A DNA stretch of 11,819 nucleotides from Bordetella parapertussis (GCA_945900685.1 CAMDJS010000060.1:1-11819); one strand, 5' to 3'. Positions 1 through 7,797 are shown, counted from the first letter of the stretch. Program-made: numbers and translations. The notes: generated from the letters alone by a model not told the origin.

Positions 1-141
1 TTGCAGGTTCTGGCTGATCAGCAGGTGGTGGTGGAGTCTTGGCCACGCCATGCCGGTGATGCGTTGACCGTCAGATGGAACGAGCGCGAACAATTTGTCT
101 GCCAAAGCAGCTCAGGAAGCTTGGCGGGTTCAACGGCATAA
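1..141 (+). CDS. 3' end of an unidentified gene (partial)
   Basis: The first forward frame is open from base 1 to a TAA at 139-141 and encodes 46 residues; the start lies upstream of the window. The other two forward frames are closed by stops within about the first 65 bases, which favours this one. The tail contains the segment ESWPRHAGDALTVRW and ends GSLAGSTA. It shows no motif I recognise and no membrane segment, so I assign no function. It ends 44 bp before the MBL-fold gene on the same strand, so the two could be co-transcribed. It could also be chance open frame. Confidence 0.5.
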   Translation: MQVLADQQVVVESWPRHAGDALTVRWNEREQFVCQSSSGSLAGSTA

Positions 142-185
142 CTTGCTTATGATGGAGACATTCAACCCTTACAACAGGTGTGCCC

Positions 186-1166
186 ATGTCCAAAGCGTTT
201 GCCAGTCAGAGCGATCTGAGCGATAGAAAAATCAGTTTCACCCAACTCAGTCAGCATTGCTGGGCCTATACCGCAGAGGGTGACCCGAATTCCGGCGTCA
301 TCATTGGCGACAAATACATACTGGTCAGCGACACCACGGCCACCCCGTTGATGGCGCAAGATTTGATTGCGCGCATTCGCGCGGTCAGCGATAAGCCCAT
401 CAAATACGTGTTGTTGACCCACTACCACGCGGTGCGGGTGTTAGGTGCCAGCGCTTATGTGGCTGAAGGCGCGACTGAAATCATCGCCAGCAAGGGCACT
501 TACGACTTGATCGTCGAGCGCGGTGCCGAGGACATGCAAAGCGAAATGGACCGCTTTCCGCGACTGTTCAGAGGCGCCGACAGTGTGCCCGGATTGACTT
601 GGCCGACGCTGGTGTTTGGCGACGGCAAGCCCGGCAGACACGGCAGCATCCGCTTGGATTTGGGTGGTGTCAGTGTTGACATCTGGCACCCCGGTGCAGG
701 CCACACGCGCGGCGACACCATCGCCTGGGTGGAAGCAGAAAAAGTATTGTTCAGCGGCGATCTGGTGGAATACCAAGCCGGTGTTTACACAGGCGACGCG
801 CATTTGGCTGAATGGCCGGCCACGCTGGAAGCCCTGCGCGGTTTGGAAGCCGAGGCGATCGTCCCCGGTCGCGGCGAGGCCATGATTGGCAATGCCAACG
901 TCAACAAGTCGCTGGACTACACCCGCGAGTGGGTGGAAACCTTGTTTGCCTGCGGCAAAGAAGCTGTGGCGAAAAACATGGATTTGAAAGCCGCCATGGC
1001 CTTGACCCGCCAACACATGGACCCGGTGTTTGGCAAAGTATTTATTTACGAGCATTGCCTGCCGTTTGATGTCAGCCGTGCCTACGACGAAGCCAAAGGC
1101 ATTGTCAATCCGCGCATCTGGACAGCAGAGCGCGACAAAGAAATGTGGGCGTCTCTACAGGCTTGA
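186..1166 (+). CDS. MBL-fold metallo-hydrolase with a variant metal motif
   Basis: A 326-residue protein of the metallo-beta-lactamase fold, probably a cytoplasmic hydrolase of unknown substrate; no signal peptide is seen. The first histidine motif reads THYHAVRVLG (His79, His81), so the usual HxHxDH has Val83 and Arg84 in place of Asp and His. Later ligands are kept: GHTRGD (His173, Asp177) and FSGDLVE (Asp192). A distinct C-terminal segment with EHCLPFDVSR (His290) and PRIWTAERD follows. From memory, related proteobacterial proteins share both the HYHAVRVLG form and this tail, so this seems to be a subfamily trait, not a broken gene. The ATG at 186 is preferred to the GTG at 180 because AGG (176-178) lies 7 bases before it. 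A TATGAT sequence at 148-153 could be a -10 box, but no good -35 is seen. The gene converges on the next one with 5 bp between the stops. Confidence 0.85.
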   Translation: MSKAFASQSDLSDRKISFTQLSQHCWAYTAEGDPNSGVIIGDKYILVSDTTATPLMAQDLIARIRAVSDKPIKYVLLTHYHAVRVLGASAYVAEGATEIIASKGTYDLIVERGAEDMQSEMDRFPRLFRGADSVPGLTWPTLVFGDGKPGRHGSIRLDLGGVSVDIWHPGAGHTRGDTIAWVEAEKVLFSGDLVEYQAGVYTGDAHLAEWPATLEALRGLEAEAIVPGRGEAMIGNANVNKSLDYTREWVETLFACGKEAVAKNMDLKAAMALTRQHMDPVFGKVFIYEHCLPFDVSRAYDEAKGIVNPRIWTAERDKEMWASLQA

Positions 1167-1171
1167 CCAGC

Positions 1172-2077
1172 TCATGAGGCTTTGTAGCGCATCAAGGCCC
1201 TGACATCCGCTTCATAGTTTTTGAGGGTTTTCACCGCGTGTTCGCGTTGCTTGGCGGTGGTCAAGTTGTGGAACTGGGCAACGGCTTCGCAATTGGTTCG
1301 CTTGCGTTTTTTCAAATAAGCGGCATACGCGGGGTCGGATGAATGCAAACTGTTTTGCAGCCACTTGCGAACCAAGGCTCTGGCTTCTTGCGCATCCGGC
1401 TTGGTTTGCAAAATCCGCTCATGCATCACCATACTTTCTTTTTGCTGCCGCATCCGTTCGGCATAAGTGCGCTCGGGTTCATAGCCGGAGTCTTGCGCGA
1501 GCTGACGCAGCATTTTTTCCTGCGCGGTGCTCAAACTTCCGTACAAACGCTCGGAATTCGTCTGGCCTTTGTCCGTCTGTACATCGAGTTGTTTGTCACG
1601 CGGCGCATCAAGTTTCCACTCTTTGCGGTAATCCTTGAGGTCTTGTTCGTATTTGCGTTGCAGCGTTTGCAATTGGTCGGCGTTCAGGCTTAACGCGAGT
1701 TTGGTCAACGGCACTTCAAATTGTTCAATCAATGGATCGAGGGTGACATTGATGACCTCTGCCATGGCACAGACTTGATCCGGGTTGATATCGTTTGGCA
1801 CCATGTCTTGCATTTGTTTGAGCACATCCGCATACACGGGGAGTTGGTTTTGACGGTGCCATTCCAGCGTGAGCTTTAAATCGGCCAGGGTTTGCTTTTC
1901 CTGCGCGGCATTCAAATCCACATGCGGGTTGATCCAGAAAAACATCAGCAGATTCGGGGCATTGTTGTAACCGGGCACCACCAAACTGCATGCCGACAAG
2001 GCCAGCAAGCAAGCCAAGGCAGACAGTTTGGCCAGCCAAGACAGATGGTGCAGGCGCTGATTGATAATCGCTGGCAT
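1172..2077 (-). CDS. DUF6279-like lipoprotein
   Basis: A 301-residue predicted lipoprotein. After a rather long polar start comes a hydrophobic stretch and the lipobox LSAC (Cys30), so the mature protein should be lipid-anchored, probably facing the periplasm. The mature part is mostly charged alpha-helix. It begins with an aromatic segment (LLMFFWINPHVDL) and contains EWHRQNQLPVYADVL; this W-HR-LP-YA pattern is what I recall for the DUF6279 family, whose function is unknown. The start is uncertain. The ATG at 2077 gives the most compact signal peptide, the ATG at 2095 would add six residues, and neither has a Shine-Dalgarno. The gene is divergent from glmU with 16 bp between the start codons, so its promoter must lie inside the glmU coding sequence. 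Confidence 0.8.
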   Translation of the reverse strand: MPAIINQRLHHLSWLAKLSALACLLALSACSLVVPGYNNAPNLLMFFWINPHVDLNAAQEKQTLADLKLTLEWHRQNQLPVYADVLKQMQDMVPNDINPDQVCAMAEVINVTLDPLIEQFEVPLTKLALSLNADQLQTLQRKYEQDLKDYRKEWKLDAPRDKQLDVQTDKGQTNSERLYGSLSTAQEKMLRQLAQDSGYEPERTYAERMRQQKESMVMHERILQTKPDAQEARALVRKWLQNSLHSSDPAYAAYLKKRKRTNCEAVAQFHNLTTAKQREHAVKTLKNYEADVRALMRYKAS

Positions 2078-2093
2078 ACAGGGAATCAAATTC

Positions 2094-3479
2094 ATGTCAA
2101 AGATTGATGTGGTCATCATGGCAGCGGGCAAAGGCACCCGCATGAAGAGCAGTATGCCGAAAGTGCTGCACCGTTTGGGCGGTAGGGCTTTGTTGCAGCA
2201 TGTGATTGACACGGCTGAGTTGATTCATGCGCGACGCACGGTGGTGATCACCGGTCACGGCGCCGAGCAAGTGGAGGCCGTGCTGTCAAATCAACCGCAG
2301 TTGCAAACCGTGCGGCAAATGCCGCAACTTGGCACCGGCCACGCCATGCAGCAAGCTATTCCGGTATTGCAAGACGATGGTGTGACCTTGGTGCTTTCAG
2401 GCGATGTGCCCTTGATTCAGGCCGACACTTTGCAAGCCTTGTTGCAATTGTGTGATGCCAAGCATCTGGCTTTGTTGACCTTGCAAACCCCGACGCCCGG
2501 GGGCTACGGGCGCATTCTGCGCGGACCGGCGCAGCAGGTCAACGCCATCGTGGAAGAAAAAGATGCAACGGATCAGCAACGACGCATCCAAGAAATTTAC
2601 AGCGGCATCATGGCCGTGCCCACCCACTTGCTGCGCGCTTGGTTGGCGCGCTTGGACAACCGCAATGCACAAGCCGAGTATTACCTGACCGACGTGGTGA
2701 AGTTTGCGGTGGCTGACGCTTGTGAAGTCAAAGCGCATTGCATAGACCAAGCCTGGCAGGTGGAGGGTGTGAACACCCCTGTGCAGTTGGCGGCGCTAGA
2801 GTGTGCCTTTCAGCATTTGCAGGCAAACCGTTTGATGGAGCAAGGTGTGCGACTGGCAGACCCAGCACGCTTTGATGTCCGGGGCGAATTGGTGTGTGAC
2901 CGCGATGTAGAAATTGATGTCAATTGTGTATTCGAAGGCAAAGTGCATTTGGGCGAGGGAGTGCGAATCGGCCCCCATTGCGTGATTGCCAATGCTGTGA
3001 TCGGTGCTGGTAGCCAAGTCTTGGCTTTCACCCATATCGATGGCGAAGCTCAAGGCGTGCGTATCGGTCATGGTGCGCGCATCGGCCCGTTTGCACGTTT
3101 GCGCCCGGGTGCGACATTGGGTGACGATGTGCACATTGGCAATTTTGTGGAAGTCAAAAACAGCACCTTGGCCAAGGGCGCTAAAGCCAACCATCTGGCT
3201 TATGTGGGTGACGCTCAAGTGGGCGAACGTGTCAACTACGGCGCCGGTGTGATCACTGCCAATTACGACGGCGCCAACAAGCACCACACCACCATTCAAG
3301 CGGATGTGCATGTGGGCAGCAACAGTGTGTTGGTCGCACCCGTCACCTTGGGCGCGGGCGGCACCATAGGCGCAGGTTCGGTGGTCACCAAAGACACCTC
3401 GCCCGGATCGCTGACGGTGGCGCGATGCAAACAGGTCAGCACCCCGAACTGGCAGCGGCCAGACAAAAAAAACAAATAA
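2094..3479 (+). CDS. glmU: Bifunctional GlmU: GlcNAc-1-P uridylyltransferase / GlcN-1-P acetyltransferase
   Basis: A 461-residue cytoplasmic enzyme (family about 455) making UDP-GlcNAc for cell wall and LPS. It acetylates glucosamine-1-phosphate with acetyl-CoA, then transfers UMP from UTP. The N-terminal uridylyltransferase domain (about 1-230) has AAGKGTRM (10-17) with Lys23, LGTGHAM (79-85), SGDVPL with the metal-binding Asp104, VEEKDA, EIYSGI and AEYYLTDVV. The C-terminal left-handed beta-helix (about 250-450) shows hexapeptide repeats, FVEVKNS, and NHLAYVGDA with the probable catalytic His367. The tail WQRPDKK is typical. The ATG at 2094 is chosen because it gives the normal N-terminus MSKIDVVIMAAGKG; AGGG at 2080-2083 lies 10 bases upstream. 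The promoter, if close, overlaps the start of the divergent lipoprotein gene. glmS follows after 12 bases, suggesting an operon. Confidence 0.98.
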   Translation: MSKIDVVIMAAGKGTRMKSSMPKVLHRLGGRALLQHVIDTAELIHARRTVVITGHGAEQVEAVLSNQPQLQTVRQMPQLGTGHAMQQAIPVLQDDGVTLVLSGDVPLIQADTLQALLQLCDAKHLALLTLQTPTPGGYGRILRGPAQQVNAIVEEKDATDQQRRIQEIYSGIMAVPTHLLRAWLARLDNRNAQAEYYLTDVVKFAVADACEVKAHCIDQAWQVEGVNTPVQLAALECAFQHLQANRLMEQGVRLADPARFDVRGELVCDRDVEIDVNCVFEGKVHLGEGVRIGPHCVIANAVIGAGSQVLAFTHIDGEAQGVRIGHGARIGPFARLRPGATLGDDVHIGNFVEVKNSTLAKGAKANHLAYVGDAQVGERVNYGAGVITANYDGANKHHTTIQADVHVGSNSVLVAPVTLGAGGTIGAGSVVTKDTSPGSLTVARCKQVSTPNWQRPDKKNK

Positions 3480-3483
3480 AGGG
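3478..3483 (+). promoter_or_regulatory. Shine-Dalgarno of glmS, overlapping the glmU stop
   Basis: AAAGGG overlaps the last two bases of the glmU TAA stop and lies 8 bases before the glmS ATG. Ribosomes ending on glmU could therefore re-start directly on glmS, which supports coupled translation of the pair. Confidence 0.6.
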
Positions 3484-3491
3484 CAGACGCT

Positions 3492-5378
3492 ATGTGTGGC
3501 ATTGTCGGCGCGGTTTCCACCCGCAACATCGTTCCTGTGTTGGTACAAGGACTGCAACGTCTGGAGTACAGAGGCTATGACTCCTGCGGCGTAGCGGTCA
3601 ACGCCGACCAAGCGCAACTCGGTCAGGCGGCCGGTTTGCAACGCGCGCGCAGCACGGCCAGGGTGTCTGAGTTGCTCGCACAAGTTGGTGATGCAGCAGG
3701 CGGATTGGCAGGCGCTACTGGCATTGCGCACACACGCTGGGCGACACACGGCGCACCCGCGGTGCATAACGCGCATCCGCATTTCAGCCACGGCCCGAAA
3801 TCGTCTGGCAACCAAAGCCCTCGAATCGCATTGGTTCACAACGGCATCATTGAAAACCATGAAGCTTTGCGCACCGGTTTGCAGGCCAAAGGCTATGTGT
3901 TTGACAGCCAAACCGACACCGAAGTGATGGTGCATTTGATTGACTCTTTGTACCAAGGCGATGTGTTGCAGGCCGTGACGCAGGCCATCAAACAACTTCA
4001 CGGCGCGTTTGCGATTGCCGTGATTGCCAAAGACGAACCGCACCGGGTGGTGGGTGCGCGAGCTGGTTCACCTTTGATTTTGGGCGTGGGTCAAGGCGAA
4101 CAATTTTTAGCCAGCGACGCCATGGCTTTGGCCGGTGTGACAGATCAAATTGTGTACCTCGCTGAAGGCGATGTGGTGGACTTGCAATTGCAAAGCTACA
4201 CGGTGTATGACTCGTCAGGTCTCCAAGTTCAGCGTGAAGTGTTGACCGTGCAGGCGCACAGCGGGGCGGCAGAACTCGGCCCTTACCGCCATTACATGCA
4301 AAAGGAAATATTCGAGCAACCGCGCGCCATTGCCGACACGCTGGAAGGCATAGAAGGCATCGTGCCCGAACTGTTTGACCACCCGGATCGCCCCGGTGAA
4401 GCATCTGCTGTGTTCAAGGATATTCACTCGGTATTGATACTGGCATGTGGCACCAGCTACTACAGCGGATGCGTAGCCAAGTACTGGTTGGAATCTGTAG
4501 CGCACATACCTTGTCAGGTGGAGGTGGCCAGCGAATACCGCTACCGCGACAGCGTGCCGGATGCGCACACCTTGGTCGTGACCATCACGCAGTCGGGCGA
4601 AACCGCAGACACTTTGGCGGCATTGAAACATGCGCAAAGCCTGGGCATGCATCAAACACTGACGATTTGCAATGTGTCCACGTCGGCCATGGTGCGTGAA
4701 TGCAAACTGGCCTACATCACGCGTGCCGGTGTCGAGATTGGTGTGGCCTCCACCAAAGCGTTCACCACGCAACTGGCCGGTTTGTTTTTATTGACCTTGG
4801 CGCTTGCCAAAGCCAAGCATCGCTTGAGTGCAGACGAAGAAGCGCAGCACCTCAAGGCGATGCGACATTTGCCTGTGGCACTGCAAAGCGTGTTGGCTTT
4901 AGAGCCGCAACTCATCGCCTGGGCGCAGGATTTTGCGGACAAAGAAAACGCACTGTTTTTGGGCCGGGGCATGCATTACCCGATTGCTTTAGAAGGCGCG
5001 TTGAAGTTGAAAGAGATCAGCTACATACACGCCGAGGCTTACCCTGCTGGCGAACTCAAACACGGGCCGCTGGCGCTGGTGACCAGCGAAATGCCTGTGG
5101 TGACCGTGGCGCCTAACGACACCTTGCTTGAAAAACTCAAAAGCAATTTGCAAGAAGTGCGCGCACGCGGCGGTGTGTTGTATGTGTTGGCAGATGCGGA
5201 CACGCGTATTCACTCCAGCGAAGGTTTGCATGTGATTCGCATGCCCGAACACTACGGCGCTTTGTCCCCGTTGTTGCATGTGGTGCCTTTGCAGTTGCTG
5301 GCGTATCACACCGCATGTGCCAGAGGTACGGACGTGGATAAGCCGAGGAATCTGGCCAAAAGCGTGACTGTTGAATAA
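3492..5378 (+). CDS. glmS: Glutamine-fructose-6-phosphate aminotransferase (isomerizing)
   Basis: A 628-residue cytoplasmic enzyme that makes glucosamine-6-phosphate from fructose-6-phosphate and glutamine, the entry step to UDP-GlcNAc. The N-terminal glutaminase domain begins MCGIVGA; Cys2 is the nucleophile once Met1 is removed. It also has [18 protein letters not shown] and VHNGIIENH. Two SIS sugar-isomerase domains follow, with [18 protein letters not shown] and [13 protein letters not shown] in the first and [16 protein letters not shown] and [11 protein letters not shown] in the second. It ends in the usual [13 protein letters not shown]. It is about 20 residues longer than the E. coli enzyme, mainly from an insert ([11 protein letters not shown]) before VHNGII and a longer loop before GIAHTRW. 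It is paired with glmU, covering the first and last steps of the pathway; glmM is not in the window. No glmS ribozyme is expected or seen. Confidence 0.98.
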   Translation: MCGIVGAVSTRNIVPVLVQGLQRLEYRGYDSCGVAVNADQAQLGQAAGLQRARSTARVSELLAQVGDAAGGLAGATGIAHTRWATHGAPAVHNAHPHFSHGPKSSGNQSPRIALVHNGIIENHEALRTGLQAKGYVFDSQTDTEVMVHLIDSLYQGDVLQAVTQAIKQLHGAFAIAVIAKDEPHRVVGARAGSPLILGVGQGEQFLASDAMALAGVTDQIVYLAEGDVVDLQLQSYTVYDSSGLQVQREVLTVQAHSGAAELGPYRHYMQKEIFEQPRAIADTLEGIEGIVPELFDHPDRPGEASAVFKDIHSVLILACGTSYYSGCVAKYWLESVAHIPCQVEVASEYRYRDSVPDAHTLVVTITQSGETADTLAALKHAQSLGMHQTLTICNVSTSAMVRECKLAYITRAGVEIGVASTKAFTTQLAGLFLLTLALAKAKHRLSADEEAQHLKAMRHLPVALQSVLALEPQLIAWAQDFADKENALFLGRGMHYPIALEGALKLKEISYIHAEAYPAGELKHGPLALVTSEMPVVTVAPNDTLLEKLKSNLQEVRARGGVLYVLADADTRIHSSEGLHVIRMPEHYGALSPLLHVVPLQLLAYHTACARGTDVDKPRNLAKSVTVE

Positions 5379-5384
5379 AAAATA

Positions 5385-5413
5385 AGTACAGGTAACAAGT
5401 TTCCTCATATAAA
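5385..5413 (+). promoter_or_regulatory. Weak candidate promoter before the prolyl isomerase gene
   Basis: The 71-bp gap after glmS is AT-rich and contains TATAAA (5408-5413), a fair -10 box. Seventeen bases upstream lies AGTACA (5385-5390), which matches only three of six -35 positions. The gap shows no strong terminator hairpin for glmS, so read-through from glmUS is also possible. Confidence 0.25.
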
Positions 5414-5449
5414 AGTAAACTCAGGAATCACTGTTTGCTTGATTGAGCT

Positions 5450-6334
5450 ATGAAGAAATATGGGATAAGTTTGTTGCTGGCTGTCTTGCTCATCTCTTGT
5501 GGCGGAGGAACGCCGACGCCCTCGCAGGTTGATGCGGCCGTCTTGAGCAAACTTGAGGTCAGTCAAACCCTTTACCAAGCCAGTAACCACGAAATCACGT
5601 TGACGGCCACGGCCAACACTGCCGCCACCGCCTATTGCTTCAAGACAGGTGCTGGTCAACCAGTGGCCTCTGACGCGTGTTTTCAGAGTTCCAACCATAA
5701 GGTCATTCAATTGCCGGGCACTTTGCCTGCGCACTACGTCTGGGTGAAAAATGCAGCCAATGTGGTCAACGCCAAATCCTTGAGTGGTCCTTGCTCTGCC
5801 CAAGGCTATGCCGCATCCGATAAAAGCCAGTTGTCCACGGTGTGCATGATGACCAGCCAGGGGGAAATGGTGCTGGAGTTGGAAGACCAAAGAGCCCCCA
5901 TCACTGTGCAGAATTTTTTGAAATATGTGAACGCCGGTTTTTACAGCAACACCATTTTTCACCGCTATAACCAAACGTTCATACAAGGCGGAGGCGGTGA
6001 GGCATTGCAAAATAACCAATTGGTCAACAAAGCTCCGTTGTACGCTCCTATCGTGCTGGAAAAACCTTCAATCACCGGCGTTTACAACACGGTGCATGCC
6101 ATTGCCATGGCCAGAACTACAGACTCCAACTCTGCCACTTCGGGTTTCTTCATCAACCTCATCAACAATACCAGTTGGAATTCAGACACCAATGCTTATG
6201 CCGCATTCGGTCGTGTGGTTTCGGGTCAAGAGGTTGCGCTGGCTATTTCCAGATTGAGCGGCACTTCTGCCAGTGACGCTACGCTCACGCCCGTCAGTCC
6301 CGCTTGGGTGTTGTGGGCGGTACAGCTGAAATAA
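5450..6334 (+). CDS. Cyclophilin-type peptidyl-prolyl isomerase, lipoprotein
   Basis: A 294-residue predicted lipoprotein: a short signal peptide ends in the lipobox LISC (Cys17), followed by GGG. Residues about 30-115 form an extra domain with CFKTG, DACFQ and HYVWVKNAANVV, which resembles Ig/FN3-like extracellular modules (an inference). The cyclophilin domain spans about 131-294 and should speed cis-trans isomerisation of prolyl bonds of exported proteins. Visible landmarks are APITVQNFLKYV, FHR (170-172, with the catalytic Arg172), FIQGGG (Gln179) and AMAR. SATSGFFINL stands where PpiA-like enzymes have SATSQFFIN, so Gly replaces a usual active-site Gln. Four further cysteines (63, 77, 115, 132) could form disulfides. 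The ATG at 5450 has only GAG close by as a ribosome site. Base composition is somewhat more AT-rich than the neighbours. Function is likely periplasmic protein folding, but clients are unknown. Confidence 0.88.
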   Translation: MKKYGISLLLAVLLISCGGGTPTPSQVDAAVLSKLEVSQTLYQASNHEITLTATANTAATAYCFKTGAGQPVASDACFQSSNHKVIQLPGTLPAHYVWVKNAANVVNAKSLSGPCSAQGYAASDKSQLSTVCMMTSQGEMVLELEDQRAPITVQNFLKYVNAGFYSNTIFHRYNQTFIQGGGGEALQNNQLVNKAPLYAPIVLEKPSITGVYNTVHAIAMARTTDSNSATSGFFINLINNTSWNSDTNAYAAFGRVVSGQEVALAISRLSGTSASDATLTPVSPAWVLWAVQLK

Positions 6335-6360
6335 ATATTGGCTGATGGATTCAAGTAGCA

Positions 6361-6378
6361 TGAACGCACTCGCGTTCA
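6361..6378. repeat. 7-bp inverted repeat (hairpin) between two genes
   Basis: TGAACGC and GCGTTCA are perfect reverse complements separated by ACTC. The hairpin lies 26 bp after the prolyl isomerase stop and ends 13 bp before the peroxiredoxin ATG. It is not followed by a T-run, so it is a poor intrinsic terminator. It could act as a weak terminator, an operator or an mRNA structure; nothing in the sequence decides between these. Confidence 0.4.
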
Positions 6379-6391
6379 AATCAATTTAACT

Positions 6392-6952
6392 ATGCAAAAT
6401 TACGAAAGCGCTCCGGACAACCTGCCCGTACCCCAGGACGATGGTGCTGCTGATCACTTGCCGGGTTTGCGTTTGCCTGATGTCGTCTTACCGACAACGC
6501 AAGGCGGCACATTGGCTTTGACCACGCTAAATGGTTATGTGGTGATTTACTGCTACCCCATGACCGGACAGCCCGGCGCACCCTTGCCGCCGGGGTGGGA
6601 TGAGATTCCCGGCGCGCGCGGTTGCACACCGCAAAACACAGCGTACAAAGACCATTACGATGAACTCACCGAGATCGGCGCGCAGGTGTTTGGCTTGAGT
6701 ACGCAAACCACCGAGTACCAGCAAGAGATGGCGCAGCGTTTGCATTTGCCTTTCGCCATTTTGAGCGACCATGACATGGCGTTTGCCAAAGGCTTGCAAC
6801 TGCCAACGTTTCACACCAACGGCATGCATTTATTAAAGCGGTTGACGCTGATTGCGAAAGACGCCGAAGTTGTAGCGGTGAAATACCCTATTTTCCCCAG
6901 CAACAGCGATGCTGCCTGGGCGGTGGATTGGCTGCAACAACACAGCCGATAA
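6392..6952 (+). CDS. Peroxiredoxin-like (AhpC/TSA, PrxQ/BCP-like) protein without resolving Cys
   Basis: A 186-residue thioredoxin-fold protein, probably a cytoplasmic thiol peroxidase. It has no signal peptide. The fold is seen in LPGLRLPDVVLPTTQGG, then VVIYCYPMTGQPG, IPGARGCTPQ, GLSTQTTEYQQEM, LPFAILSD and PTFHTNG. By position Cys78 in GARGCTPQ is the peroxidatic cysteine. Five residues later, where PrxQ/BCP-type proteins often have the resolving cysteine, is Thr83. The only other cysteine is Cys54 in YCYP. It may therefore work by a 1-Cys mechanism, recycled by an outside thiol, or use Cys54. The codon at Thr83 is ACA. No clear Shine-Dalgarno precedes the ATG at 6392. It converges on cho with 32 bp between and no evident terminator. 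Confidence 0.88.
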   Translation: MQNYESAPDNLPVPQDDGAADHLPGLRLPDVVLPTTQGGTLALTTLNGYVVIYCYPMTGQPGAPLPPGWDEIPGARGCTPQNTAYKDHYDELTEIGAQVFGLSTQTTEYQQEMAQRLHLPFAILSDHDMAFAKGLQLPTFHTNGMHLLKRLTLIAKDAEVVAVKYPIFPSNSDAAWAVDWLQQHSR

Positions 6953-6984
6953 ACAAACAACCCTCAAAAATCAGTCTGCAAGTC

Positions 6985-7797
6985 TTATGCGGAAATGATT
7001 TGGATTTCCAAGGTTTGCAGCAACACCGGTTTGAGCAATATCTGGTAGCAGTCTGCGTCGAATCCGGTAGGGTTTAAATGTTTGTCTATAAAGTCGTTGC
7101 GCTTAGAACACCAAGTGCCCGCATAGCCCCAGTTGTGAATGCGATGTTTTTGCAACCAGTCGCCGCGTTTTTCCACCACATCAACAGCGCCCGCAAACGG
7201 CCAGGTATGCACCTGCAAATCTCGCAAGGCATCTCGTAAACGCCGGTCATGGTCAGCGCGTGATTCATGCCCGGTGCAAGCGCCTGCACATTGCTTGGTT
7301 TGCCAACCAAAACAACCACGTTGATTGACGGGTTCCAGACCGAGCAATTGCAAACACAAACGGTGTTGCTGCGCCAAGGATTGCAGTTTGTCCTTGGCTG
7401 CTTTGCGAGAAGAAAACAACCCAAACAAATCAGGGGTGATGCCCGGTTGAACCGTTTGGTCATCCACCCAAGACACCTTGCTGCCTTCGGGTTCATCAAT
7501 CAATTGGAGACTGCAAAGTTTTTTGATGCGCCGCAAGCGCTGGTTGTACAAAGGACTTTGCGTTTTGATCATTTGCGACTCAAGCAGCAAAGCACCGATT
7601 TCACCGGCTGTTTCTATGGCTTCAATACGCCGTGTTTGCGACAGCATGCGCGCTTCATCCGGATTGCGCAAATGCGACAAGATACGCGAGCGAATATCCA
7701 CGCTTTTGCCTATGTATAGCGGCAAGTTGCCCTCGCCATGAAAGACATAAACTCCCGGCGCACGCGGCAGTGCGTCCAGATTCAAACTTTCACTCAC
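6985..7797 (-). CDS. cho: Stand-alone UvrC-like endonuclease Cho (GIY-YIG)
   Basis: A 270-residue relative of the N-terminal half of UvrC (E. coli Cho is about 295). Cho makes the 3' incision at bulky lesions marked by UvrAB. The GIY-YIG domain (about 10-90) has GVY (15-17), YIG (28-30), Arg38, the metal-binding Glu73 in LLLESQ and Asn85, all in the usual order. After it comes GCFGWQTKQCAGACTGHES; Cys148, Cys162, Cys170 and Cys174 resemble the four iron-sulfur ligands reported for UvrC. No UvrC helix-hairpin-helix or C-terminal nuclease domain is present, as expected for Cho. It starts with GTG at 7797, overlapping the stop of the upstream lipoprotein gene by 4 bases, with no strong Shine-Dalgarno of its own, so translation is probably coupled. 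Some Cho-like modules are fused to a DNA polymerase III epsilon-type exonuclease; that fusion is not seen here. Confidence 0.9.
   Translation of the reverse strand: MSESLNLDALPRAPGVYVFHGEGNLPLYIGKSVDIRSRILSHLRNPDEARMLSQTRRIEAIETAGEIGALLLESQMIKTQSPLYNQRLRRIKKLCSLQLIDEPEGSKVSWVDDQTVQPGITPDLFGLFSSRKAAKDKLQSLAQQHRLCLQLLGLEPVNQRGCFGWQTKQCAGACTGHESRADHDRRLRDALRDLQVHTWPFAGAVDVVEKRGDWLQKHRIHNWGYAGTWCSKRNDFIDKHLNPTGFDADCYQILLKPVLLQTLEIQIISA

Noticed and set aside
441-1055. A 204-codon antisense open frame inside the MBL-fold gene
   Set aside because: The forward frame carries a full MBL fold with metal motifs; the reverse translation has none.
1167-1171. A bidirectional terminator between the converging MBL and DUF6279 genes
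   Set aside because: Only 5 bp lie between the stops and no hairpin with a T-run is seen.
3480-3491. A glmS ribozyme or other riboswitch before glmS
   Set aside because: Only 12 bases separate glmU and glmS, too few for the ribozyme, which is in any case known mainly from Gram-positive bacteria.
2796-4043. A 415-codon open frame on the minus strand opposite glmU and glmS
   Set aside because: It lies across two certain genes in antisense, reads as low-complexity His/Arg/Ala-rich sequence, and shows no domain; a by-product of codon bias.
5405-6019. A 204-codon antisense open frame opposite the prolyl isomerase gene
   Set aside because: The forward frame has a lipobox and cyclophilin motifs; the reverse has neither.
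6953-6984. A terminator between the converging peroxiredoxin and cho genes
   Set aside because: The 32 bp contain no stem I can pair.
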